Under the pieces are notes generated by a model. That model worked only from the letters and a program-made list of their open reading frames with translations, was not told the DNA's origin and did no database searches. A stretch of DNA of 27,907 bases from a virus: the IMG/VR virus record IMGVR_UViG_3300022752_000306, positions 1-27,907 of that record; one strand, 5' to 3'. Positions 20,490-27,907 of this stretch are shown here, one piece after another (position 1 is the stretch's first letter; each line of letters starts with the position of its first letter). A program made the translations under genes and the position numbers.

Positions 20490-23400
20490 TCACCCCCGCA
20501 AAAACTTAAGTAGTTCCATCGTTACTGCATCGTAATCGGTCACCGCACCACCTCTGGAATAAGCGAAAATGGGTGCACGTTTGGGTGCATTTTTGTCTTC
20601 AGTTGCTGGTTTCGGTACTAAAGATCTTAGGCCCGACGGCTCAAGGATACTACCAAAATCATACAAATATTCCAATGCTTTACCTTCTTCCGTCTTGACT
20701 TGCGTCTGTTGCGGAGGCTCTGCCGCAGCCATTTGTTGTAGGGACCGTAAGTTCCCCATGCGCTCTGCACGTAGGGCTAAAGCTGCACGTTGTTCAGCGG
20801 CTGCTTTGGCAGCGGCTTGTTCTCTGGCAATTCGAGCCTGTTCTTGACGACGAAGTTCTTCAAGGATCGACGAATCTTCAGAGGTTTCAGAAGTCTCTTC
20901 CTCGGTGGTCTCTTCCTCGGTGGTTTCTTCCTCGGTAGTCTCGTCAGATGTTTCTTCCTCGGTAGTCTCGTCAGATGTTTCTTCCTCGGTGGTCTCGTCA
21001 GATGTTTCTTCCTCGGTGGTCTCTTCCTCAGTGGAGGATTGGTCTGTTTCTAAATCGGTGTCAGAGTCATAAGTATCTTCTTCGGAGGTTTCTTCCTCAG
21101 AGGTTTCTTCTTCGGAGGTTTCTTCTTCAGACGTTTCTTCTTCGGAGGTTTCTTCTTCGGAGGTTTCTTCTTCAGACGTTTCTTCTTCGGAGGTCTCTTC
21201 CTCGGAGGTCTCTTCTTCGGAGGTCTCTTCTTCGGAGGTCTCCTCTTCAGACGTTTCTTCTTCGGAGGTTTCTTCCTCGGAGGTCTCCTCTTCAGACGTT
21301 TCTTCTTCGGAGGTTTCTTCTTCGGAGGTTTCTTTTTCTGAGGTCTCTTCCTCGGAGGTCTCTTCTTCGGAGGTTTCTTCCTCGGAGGTCTCCTCTTCAG
21401 ACGTTTCTTCTTCGGAGGTTTCTTCTTCGGAGGTTTCTTCTTCGGAGGTTTCTTCTTCGGAGGTCTCCTCTTCTGAGGTCTCTTCTTCGGAGGTTTCTTC
21501 TTCGGAGGTCTCCTCTTCTGAGGTCTCTTCTTCTGAGGTCTCCTCTTCAGACGTTTCTTCTTCTGAGGTCTCCTCTTCAGACGTTTCTTCTTCAGACGTT
21601 TCTTCTTCGGAGGTCTCCTCTTCAGACGTTTCTTCTTCAGACGTTTCTTCTTCAGACGTTTCTTCTTCAGACGTTTCTTCTTCAGACGTTTCTTCTTCAG
21701 ACGTTTCTTCTTCAGACGTTTCTTCTTCAGACGTTTCTTCTTCGGAGGTTTCTTCTTCGGAGGTTTCTTCTTCGGAGGTTTCTTCTTCTGAGGTCTCTTC
21801 TTCTGAGGTTTCTTCTTCGGAGGTCTCTTCTTCGGAGGTCTCTTCTTCGGAGGTTTCTTCTTCTGAGGTCTCTTCTTCTGAGGTTTCTTCTTCGGAGGTT
21901 TCTTCTTCGGAGGTTTCTTCTTCGGAGGTTTCTTCTTCGGAGGTCTCCTCTTCTGAGGTCTCTTCTTCGGAGGTTTCTTCTTCGGAGGTTTCTTCTTCGG
22001 AGGTTTCTTCTTCGGAGGTCTCCTCTTCTGAGGTCTCTTCTTCGGAGGTTTCTTCCGTGGGTTTTTCTTCAGCGGGTTTTTTCTTTTTCTTGGTTACATA
22101 CTCGTCGATCCGTCTTTGTGCATCGACTTCCGCACTCACCCCTGCGAACTGAGCAACTTCATCATCGGTAGGATTGTCATACCCTAAGTCTTTCATCATC
22201 TGCTTAGCTTCAGCAAAGTCAGTGACTCGTGGGTCAATGTAACTATCGATTGCTTTTGTAAGATCGTCGCCCGTTAAGTTAGACGCTTGTCCTGCAATCT
22301 CTTCTACTGCACCAAGGGTGGGGTCAATACCTGCATCACGCAAGGCTTCTACAGTACGGAAAAATTCTTCTGTCGTAATAAACTTATCGTCCTCTACAAC
22401 TTGTGAGTAGTTTTTAAAATCACCTGCGGTTAAATCGCCCGCTATCTTGGCATTGTTGTTAAACGTCGAAGGGTCTATCTGTTTCGTACCGTCAAGGTAT
22501 TCTTTTAACGTAACGGGATTACCTGCACCATCTTTAGCAACTAATGCAGAATAGTTAATGGCTCCGGGGGCTATCATCGCGGAAGATATAGCCAACCCCA
22601 TCGCACCCCCCATAGCACCTGCGGATTGTGCGTCGTTCCAATTTACCTTTCCAAAAGAATTATATTGTTCAGAAACATTTTGAGAAAATTCTTCACCCCA
22701 GTTAGTGATGTATTGTTTAGTCGCTTCCTTGGCTAACATGCTTGCAGATATTTTGGTCACATCGCCCATGAGCATCTTAACTATGGAGCTGTCTGCAATA
22801 CCAGAACTAATCAAGGAAATACCAAGAGCCTGCACGCCCGTTTTTAAGGCTTGGGTTTTAGCGTACTCTTCTAACGCAGGGTTGTTACCCCCGGCTTTCA
22901 TAATGTTGTCGTAAGTACCGCCAAACCCCGCGCCAAAAGCTTCGCCTCCCTGAAGCACTGCATTAGTACCCAATGCTGCGGAGGTTGCAAGGAATTTAGA
23001 CCCTAAACCTAAAAATACTCTACCCACCCCACCACTTGCCAACCAAGCAGGAGCTTCTTGCACAAATTCTTTGAAGAATAATGTTGCCCCACCTAAGGGG
23101 TACTTCATAGCTAATTCAAAAGCTTTTATAGACTTTGCTACAACTCCTTCTGTAGCTTTCATCTCATTATTAATTAATTGTTCTTGTGCTTTTGTGATAT
23201 CAGACTGCTTATCTGCACCCCATTCCTTAAGCATCTTGGCGGTGTTGGATACTACATTTTCACGCCTAACTAACCCCGTACCCCATGCGGCGTCGTTAAG
23301 TAAGCCTGCTAATTCCGCAAGACCGTAAGTACCTGTGGCTAGGACATCTTTTAGAACGGCTTTAGTAGTATCGCTCCCGCCATACTTAGCAACTAATTTG

Positions 23401-25415
23401 TTAGCGTAATTAAGCGCGTTTATAGCGCCCATCGCTGAGGAGTCATCGGGTTCGTTTATAGGGTTGTCTTTTGTCGCACCTTCTGGATTGGTAGTAATAA
23501 AAGCCCTGCCACCATTTTCTGTATACCCTACATATACATCTTCAGGTAAAGACGCACCGTAGCTTTTAAACCAATCTGCTATCTCATCCTTAGAAGCGTA
23601 CCGCATCCCATACGGCAAAATAAAAGAACCGTTTGGTGGGCGGTTTTCATTGTAATAGTTAGAGGGTTGCCCACTTACGTCAATTTTTACTGCACCATCG
23701 GAGGTTACAACTTGAGATGTCGGCCCCGCTAATATGTCACCTAATGATGCACCTGCAATATCTTTTACGGTACGGTTATTAGCCCAAGCATCAAATGCAG
23801 TATCAAAATTATTACGTAATTCACTGAGTTGTGAATCAGATATTGACGAAAGAGGTGTATCGGGGGATACGTTTGCTTTTGCATAATCAATAAGCTTTTT
23901 TATATATTCAGGACTAGTTTTTATCGCCTGTATTGCAGCAATTTTAGCATTACCAACACTACTTACCAGCGTATCTCTATATGCACCCAGCAACGGAGCG
24001 ATTTGTTCGTCAGTAGGATCTTCTCCAAACTCTGATTTCCATATTTGCTTAACATCTTCGTCGGTAGCTTGTAAGTTACCGTTGTTAAACTCACCTAAGT
24101 CAATCTGATCTATTTCAGATTGAGATTTCCCTGCATGTAAGATTTCGTCAGGGTCGTCAGTTATAGAACGTATAGCCTCCATCGCCACTGGATCGGCTTT
24201 TATACTTCTGATTGCATCGACCGACATGTTGGCTATGCGGTCTTTAGCTTCTGCACTTGCCATAGATTGGGATATAACTTGCCCAATACCCATACCGACA
24301 AACTTCATTGCCAGTGCATTAGGATCAAACTTACCCGTGCGGAAATAATTAATGGCTTCAGCCGCGCCGATCTGAAGCATGATTTTGGAAGTAGGGTCTA
24401 GCTTTTGAGATATTGCGTAGTTACTAATAGCCGAGCTAACCGCAGAATTAACTGCGCCGTTAACCAAAGCTTTCATGGGATCTTCCCCACGGAGCACGGC
24501 GTTTAATGCACTAACCATCGGACTGGCAATTGCCGTAGCGGTCTGCATCGAATTAACAATGCCCGAATCCACCATGGCACCGCCTATGGCTTGCGTAACT
24601 CCTTGTAAGATCTCACCTGTAGCGGCGCTGACAAAAGCTTTACCTAAATCACCACCATTAAAAACGGTGTTAACTGCCGTGCGTACTAAAAATTGAGATA
24701 CCGCAGGTGCTGCCGCTGTGCCGACAACGCTACTGATATAGGGTGCAATAGCCTGACTAATACCGGGGATCGCAAACGATGCGGCAAACGATAGTGCTTG
24801 TACCAGTAGCGGATTTTTCTGTAGAAAATCCGACGCATTCCATTCTGGAACAATAACCGGCGATCCAAAGGCGTCGAGCTGTACTCGATAATCTGAATAA
24901 CCCTTTCCTGCGTTGGTTGAACCAATGACATTGCTTCCCTTGCCGCCCACCATTTTGGTATCAAGTGGTTGGTTTGTTCGCTTGTCAAATAATTCATAGG
25001 TTGTGTAATCGTTATATCCAATTACTTCAGGTGTGTCACTGGAGGCAGAATATATGGGATCTTTACCGACGCCAGTTTTAACGCCAATTTGATTTAAATC
25101 TGAAATGCCTAGGGCGGTGAGTCTTTTTGCGAGATCATCTACATGCCAAGCATCCGAGTTGCCGGGGGTTGTGAAATTAAGTTTGTATAGCGACTTGCCA
25201 CTATTAATCTGGCCTTTGAGAAACTGTATTGTCTCGTCACTAAGCCATTTACCTTCCCACTTTACATCGTTGGGGTGGAGTATGAATTGCTCATACTCCT
25301 CGCGGCTTAGGTTTTGTCCTGTTTGTGGGTTTTGGAATGGCTTTTCTAAAAATTCTGGTTCGTATACCCACCCCTCTTTTAACTCCAACCCAAGCGGTTT
25401 AAATTGATTACTCAT
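20490..25415 (-). CDS. Giant virion protein with 65 tandem TSEEE pentapeptides
   Basis: A 1641-residue protein of unrecognised family. Residues 1-200 look globular. Segments at ~205-310 are Ala/Gly-rich and hydrophobic (LVQALSFAASFAIPGISQAI...), which could insert in membrane or form an internal core. A mixed helical region follows, with a second hydrophobic part at ~770-900. A Lys run (KKKKK) precedes residues 1123-1447, which are 65 pentapeptides (63 TSEEE, one TSEKE and a last TSEED). Residues ~1457-1512 are Thr/Glu/Ser/Asp repeats, then a helical LEELRRQEQARIAREQ stretch and a conserved-looking end, YSRGGAVTDYDAVTMELLKF. Its ATG overlaps the previous stop (ATGA) with no ribosome site, so translation is probably coupled. 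Position in the operon suggests an ejected or internal virion protein. Confidence 0.85.
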   Translation of the reverse strand: MSNQFKPLGLELKEGWVYEPEFLEKPFQNPQTGQNLSREEYEQFILHPNDVKWEGKWLSDETIQFLKGQINSGKSLYKLNFTTPGNSDAWHVDDLAKRLTALGISDLNQIGVKTGVGKDPIYSASSDTPEVIGYNDYTTYELFDKRTNQPLDTKMVGGKGSNVIGSTNAGKGYSDYRVQLDAFGSPVIVPEWNASDFLQKNPLLVQALSFAASFAIPGISQAIAPYISSVVGTAAAPAVSQFLVRTAVNTVFNGGDLGKAFVSAATGEILQGVTQAIGGAMVDSGIVNSMQTATAIASPMVSALNAVLRGEDPMKALVNGAVNSAVSSAISNYAISQKLDPTSKIMLQIGAAEAINYFRTGKFDPNALAMKFVGMGIGQVISQSMASAEAKDRIANMSVDAIRSIKADPVAMEAIRSITDDPDEILHAGKSQSEIDQIDLGEFNNGNLQATDEDVKQIWKSEFGEDPTDEQIAPLLGAYRDTLVSSVGNAKIAAIQAIKTSPEYIKKLIDYAKANVSPDTPLSSISDSQLSELRNNFDTAFDAWANNRTVKDIAGASLGDILAGPTSQVVTSDGAVKIDVSGQPSNYYNENRPPNGSFILPYGMRYASKDEIADWFKSYGASLPEDVYVGYTENGGRAFITTNPEGATKDNPINEPDDSSAMGAINALNYANKLVAKYGGSDTTKAVLKDVLATGTYGLAELAGLLNDAAWGTGLVRRENVVSNTAKMLKEWGADKQSDITKAQEQLINNEMKATEGVVAKSIKAFELAMKYPLGGATLFFKEFVQEAPAWLASGGVGRVFLGLGSKFLATSAALGTNAVLQGGEAFGAGFGGTYDNIMKAGGNNPALEEYAKTQALKTGVQALGISLISSGIADSSIVKMLMGDVTKISASMLAKEATKQYITNWGEEFSQNVSEQYNSFGKVNWNDAQSAGAMGGAMGLAISSAMIAPGAINYSALVAKDGAGNPVTLKEYLDGTKQIDPSTFNNNAKIAGDLTAGDFKNYSQVVEDDKFITTEEFFRTVEALRDAGIDPTLGAVEEIAGQASNLTGDDLTKAIDSYIDPRVTDFAEAKQMMKDLGYDNPTDDEVAQFAGVSAEVDAQRRIDEYVTKKKKKPAEEKPTEETSEEETSEEETSEEETSEEETSEEETSEEETSEEETSEEETSEEETSEEETSEEETSEEETSEEETSEEETSEEETSEEETSEEETSEEETSEEETSEEETSEEETSEEETSEEETSEEETSEEETSEEETSEEETSEEETSEEETSEEETSEEETSEEETSEEETSEEETSEEETSEEETSEEETSEEETSEEETSEEETSEEETSEEETSEEETSEEETSEEETSEEETSEEETSEKETSEEETSEEETSEEETSEEETSEEETSEEETSEEETSEEETSEEETSEEETSEEETSEEETSEEETSEEETSEEETSEEETSEEDTYDSDTDLETDQSSTEEETTEEETSDETTEEETSDETTEEETSDETTEEETTEEETTEEETSETSEDSSILEELRRQEQARIAREQAAAKAAAEQRAALALRAERMGNLRSLQQMAAAEPPQQTQVKTEEGKALEYLYDFGSILEPSGLRSLVPKPATEDKNAPKRAPIFAYSRGGAVTDYDAVTMELLKFLRG
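20881..21045 (-). repeat. Degenerate Thr/Glu/Asp repeat tract coding TTEEETSDE-type units
   Basis: Directly downstream (in the coding direction) of the TSEEE array lies a second acidic array. It contains three 27-base units coding TTEEETSDE-like peptides, flanked by simpler TTEEE units. It uses ACC/ACT ACC Thr-Thr pairs rather than Thr-Ser, so it is a related but distinct expansion. Confidence 0.8.
21075..22049 (-). repeat. 65-unit 15-bp minisatellite coding (TSEEE)65
   Basis: A perfect 15-base period for 975 bases with no indel. Reading the coding strand, the Thr-Ser codons are ACC TCC in 37 units, ACG TCT in 16, ACC TCA in 11 and ACC TCT in one. ACG occurs only with TCT. Eight ACG TCT units in a row occupy 21616-21735. 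A five-unit (75-base) super-period (one ACC TCA unit then four ACC TCC units) is seen at 21946-22049 and just before it. One unit has Glu to Lys (codon at 21335-21333) and the last ends in Asp. Confidence 0.97.
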
Positions 25416-26056
25416 GGTGGCGTAGGTCTTGGGTTAGGCAGCGAAGCGACAAAGTTTACCGCCATGACGCTTGACGGTATACCGGGGTGGGGGGACGTGG
25501 CAGCTACTGCATCAAGGCGCACATTCGTATCGGTTGCGGCAACCTCAAGCTCCAGATACTCACCAACATCTAAATCAATATTAAAGTTCCAACTAATCTC
25601 AGTATATTCATTATTGGATGAAAGCGTATAAGCGTGTGTTGAGTAACCAATAACAATGTTGTTACGCTTGATCCAGAGATAAACATTCTTTGAGCTTGAG
25701 TTGGTGCTTAATAACTGACCTGAATACTGGAAGTTATAGACACCACCAATACTTACCTCAATTCTTGAGGTGCTGCCCGACTGCAATGCAACCGCATTAT
25801 TCAAGTATGTGGCGTTATATACCACGGGGTACGCTGTATTAGTTGCAGCAAAGGTCTGATCGGCGGTATTAAAGAAAAGTCCATTAGGGCAGTCAATATA
25901 CTGCCCACCGTTGGGGCCAAGGACGTTTTGAAGCGTACCGCTCAATCGATTGAAGTACAAACGCAAGACGTTATTCAGCCCTTCCTGATACCGAGAGTCA
26001 AACTCATACGGTGAAAGGGGTAAGTTAGGTGCAGCAGGAAACGTTAGCTGGGTCAT
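25412..26056 (-). CDS. Small tail protein with C1q/TNF-like beta domain, possible receptor-binding
   Basis: A 214-residue protein. The N-terminal segment, LSPYEFDSRYQEGLNNVLRL then YFNRLSG...NVLGPNGGQYIDCPNGLFF, looks like a conserved virion anchoring part. Residues ~65-185 have the strand pattern of a C1q/TNF-type jelly roll: TFAATNTAYPVVYN, SRIEVSIGGVYNFQYSGQL, KNVYLWIKRNNIVIGYSTH and VGEYLELEVAATDTNVRLDA. Jelly rolls of this type are common at the tips of phage tail proteins. The start overlaps the previous stop as ATGA, with AAAGG nearby, and the end overlaps the giant repeat gene as ATGA. Placement after the nozzle-like gene fits a tail component. Receptor binding is inference. Confidence 0.7.
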   Translation of the reverse strand: MTQLTFPAAPNLPLSPYEFDSRYQEGLNNVLRLYFNRLSGTLQNVLGPNGGQYIDCPNGLFFNTADQTFAATNTAYPVVYNATYLNNAVALQSGSTSRIEVSIGGVYNFQYSGQLLSTNSSSKNVYLWIKRNNIVIGYSTHAYTLSSNNEYTEISWNFNIDLDVGEYLELEVAATDTNVRLDAVAATSPHPGIPSSVMAVNFVASLPNPRPTPP

Positions 26057-27654
26057 ACGCCTTTACCTGTCGCACGTCCATCAGGCCGAATGTCCATACG
26101 TGGTGAACCAAGCTGCCATGTCGTACCAACTTTTGTAGACCTCACTTTTATATAAGCTTGTCTACCACGGAACCGTGTATAGATCTGACCTGTGTATTCA
26201 TCGACTGGATAATCGGTAGCCGCCACCGTCCCTGTAGCGGGCGTTTCGGCAGGCGATCCAGAACTGCGCTTAGGGTAAATACTGAAAACAACTTCTGGTG
26301 CGGAGTCATCAGTAGAACCTGTAAATGTTAAATCAGGGATGGTGCGGTACACAAACATAAAGCGATCACCATCTTCAATATCGAACTCAGCCGACTCAAT
26401 GTAAGCATCGATACCCGCAACAGAGTCGCCCGCCCCATCATCAACGCCAAACTCTTGATTTAAGATGCGCCCGTTGTAGTCAGCAGCTTGTGGATAGTCT
26501 CTTAGTCCAGAATCAGACCATGCTGTTCGTGCCATCGTGCCGTAGTACCAAATCTTTTCCACATAGTTATACACCACGTAGCGATCAACCGTTGTGCTGT
26601 CAGCAGAACAATAAAACCACCAGACTTCGTTAAACCCTTCGTTAGTACCGGCAAACACCTGCAATGACTGCACGAGGTTTATGTCGCTGAACACATAACG
26701 CCGTAAATCGCAAGGCAGTGTCTGCACTCGTCCGTCATAAACATAGAACTTATCAACGCCCATCCAAAATACGTTACCGGAAGCAAAAATTGCCGCATTT
26801 GGGCTAATAATGGAAATATTATCGCCAAGTAATTGTGCACCCCATACGGTGGGCGGTCCTGAGTATTGAAGTGAATACGCAGCCGAATCAGTGAGTGTAA
26901 AGATCTCCTGACGGGTTTGCACCGAAGTAATAATTTCTGAGCCGTGGGATAAGCGTAAACTACCTGACTGATTTGTGCTGGCGGGTAACCAATCTGTTAG
27001 ACTTTCTTGATCAGCCCAACGTATAAGCATGGGGTCTAAATAACCGATACCTCCGGCAATATCATCGCATCCAAACACAAACAAGAACCGAGATATGTCG
27101 GATATAAAAATATAATTAGCTAACGTCGGCGCGTTAGAAGATCCAGCAAGGGATGTTATGTTTACTGCGGGAGACGAAAGTCCAGATGTAGCGTCCCAAT
27201 AATAAATAGCTTCGCCACGAGGATTAATAATAAGATCTTCTCCCCAGTTAGCAGAACTCCAAAGCCTGAGATTAATAATAGAAGACCCACTGCTAAACCC
27301 CCATGTTCCAGTGCTCCACGTACTTGTACCCCAGCCGGTAGCAGCATAAGAAATAGCTGAACCAGCAGCAAGACCTGCCGGAGTTATGTCGTTATAAACA
27401 CCAATGTTTTCAATGTAGAACTTAGTGTTAGTACCAACCCCCAACAGATTAAGTCCTGTGTTGGTCACCCAATTCCACAAGCTTCTACAAACACCATTGA
27501 ATTGATTGGCAGAGTATCTAATCCAACCGCCAATCTTCTCTGGGGTTCCCTGACGGAAGCGTACTTTGTCGGATACATACCAACCTTCTTCATTGGTGTA
27601 TCGCGTATTTTCCCTATTGACTCCAGCTCTAAATTTGAGTTTTCTTACTGGCAT
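26053..27654 (-). CDS. Beta-rich tail nozzle/hub-like protein (P22 gp10/T7 gp12-type role)
   Basis: A 533-residue, strand-rich protein with few Lys and many Gly, Ser, Trp and Tyr. The N-terminus KLKFRAGVNRENTRYTNEEGWYVSDKVRFRQGTPEKIGGW is a typical start of podovirus tail proteins of this kind. Repeated beta units (NLLGVGTNTKFYIEN, FLFVFGCDD, LIRWADQESLTDW, EIFTLTDSAAYSLQY, NVFWMGVDKFYVYDGR, EVWWFYCSADSTTVDRYVVYN) suggest a beta-propeller-like ring subunit. The C-terminus has a strand-rich domain ending SPRMDIRPDGRATG. P22 gp10 and the T7 gp12 nozzle play this part below the portal. AGG lies 5-7 bases upstream of the ATG. The family assignment is by pattern, so the exact homologue is uncertain. 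Confidence 0.75.
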   Translation of the reverse strand: MPVRKLKFRAGVNRENTRYTNEEGWYVSDKVRFRQGTPEKIGGWIRYSANQFNGVCRSLWNWVTNTGLNLLGVGTNTKFYIENIGVYNDITPAGLAAGSAISYAATGWGTSTWSTGTWGFSSGSSIINLRLWSSANWGEDLIINPRGEAIYYWDATSGLSSPAVNITSLAGSSNAPTLANYIFISDISRFLFVFGCDDIAGGIGYLDPMLIRWADQESLTDWLPASTNQSGSLRLSHGSEIITSVQTRQEIFTLTDSAAYSLQYSGPPTVWGAQLLGDNISIISPNAAIFASGNVFWMGVDKFYVYDGRVQTLPCDLRRYVFSDINLVQSLQVFAGTNEGFNEVWWFYCSADSTTVDRYVVYNYVEKIWYYGTMARTAWSDSGLRDYPQAADYNGRILNQEFGVDDGAGDSVAGIDAYIESAEFDIEDGDRFMFVYRTIPDLTFTGSTDDSAPEVVFSIYPKRSSGSPAETPATGTVAATDYPVDEYTGQIYTRFRGRQAYIKVRSTKVGTTWQLGSPRMDIRPDGRATGKGV

Positions 27655-27656
27655 GT

Positions 27657-27907
27657 TTACCTCATCAATGCAGCTTCAGCCGCACGGCGGCGAGTAAGTC
27701 CGGGGAGAACTCTTCCAGCAGCCTTGTTCCACTTGAGGCACTCCTCTGCTGCGCCATCCCAATCCCCCGCGTCAATACGCTTTTTGAAGGTAGAAACTCG
27801 GTAGTTTCCTAGTCCGCAATTATAAGCCCAGCTAGTCACTGCGGCAATGCGTCGGGGGGATGCGTTTGGAAATGTCGGACTAAGTTTGCAAAGTCCTGCA
27901 TAAAAGT
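27657..27907 (-). CDS. GH24 (T4-type) lysozyme, C-terminal part, cut by window edge
   Basis: The last 82 codons of a phage lysozyme; the frame is open to the window end. The readable part begins FYAGLCKLSPTFPNASPRRI and continues with AAVTSWAYNCGLGNYRVST, KKRIDAGDWDGAAEECLKW and AGRVLPGLTRRRAAEAALM. These are the C-terminal GH24 signatures: SW/SFAYNxGxG...ST, the W-x-K/N helix and GLxxRRxxE. The catalytic Glu-Asp-Thr triad lies upstream, beyond the window. The enzyme cleaves peptidoglycan glycan strands for host lysis or, if virion-bound, for genome entry. It starts the visible part of the leftward operon; its stop is 2 bases before the nozzle-like gene's start. Confidence 0.93.
   Translation of the reverse strand, partial: FYAGLCKLSPTFPNASPRRIAAVTSWAYNCGLGNYRVSTFKKRIDAGDWDGAAEECLKWNKAAGRVLPGLTRRRAAEAALMR

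Noticed and set aside
21075-22049. CRISPR-like array of short repeats
   Set aside because: Units are contiguous 15-base repeats without unique spacers, and they are in frame within a long coding region.
20975-22171. Long + strand open frame coding LLRRFLLRRF/LLQTFLL repeats
   Set aside because: It is the antisense shadow of the TSEEE array; the 15-base period keeps the opposite frame open. It has no ribosome site or independent start context.

Overview
The window is part of the genome of a tailed, podovirus-like bacteriophage (Caudoviricetes). It carries a complete phage replication module on the + strand and a tightly packed virion module on the - strand. There are no host housekeeping genes, rRNA or tRNA genes, and no integrase is visible. 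The Shine-Dalgarno sequences, the sigma70-like promoter candidates and the GC-rich hairpin terminators point to a bacterial host. The gene set resembles environmental (aquatic) phages of Proteobacteria, but host and lineage are inference.

Layout. Positions 1-41 hold the first 13 codons of a leftward gene that leaves the window. After a ~70-base divergent gap, a rightward block runs from 113 to 10864: an NrdR-like zinc ribbon, a NodZ-like fucosyltransferase that looks inserted between its neighbours, a small protein, a family A DNA polymerase with 3'-5' exonuclease, a small helical protein, a PD-(D/E)XK (RecB/Cas4-like) nuclease and a small HNH-like protein. A ~200-base non-coding stretch follows, with a promoter candidate, two hairpins and a terminator-like end. 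Next come a SNF2-type helicase; a small unit bounded by a promoter candidate (6069-6097) and a terminator (7741-7770), encoding a coiled-coil protein, an excisionase-like winged helix-turn-helix (HTH) protein and a cysteine-rich putative ssDNA-binding protein; a 952-residue primase-polymerase/DUF927 helicase; and a small conserved protein. A strong terminator at 10897-10924 closes this block.

The leftward block, read from 27907 down to 10923, encodes the C-terminal part of a GH24 lysozyme, a beta-rich tail nozzle/hub-like protein, a small C1q/TNF-like tail protein, a 1641-residue protein containing 65 tandem TSEEE-type pentapeptides, three probable internal-virion or ejection proteins (355, 262 and 580 residues), and a 1982-residue giant internal virion protein with a HEATH zinc-metallopeptidase motif. 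Most junctions are ATGA overlaps or gaps of a few bases, so this is one polycistronic late unit whose promoter lies outside the window.

How it works together. The + block would supply nucleotide-metabolism control, priming, unwinding, synthesis, ssDNA coating and DNA processing. The - block would build the tail tip and the proteins ejected with the genome. The most unusual features are the (TSEEE)65 tract with its codon-level substructure, the flanking duplication around the fucosyltransferase gene, the possible phage small RNA at about 4363-4514, and a leucine at the polymerase '762' position.
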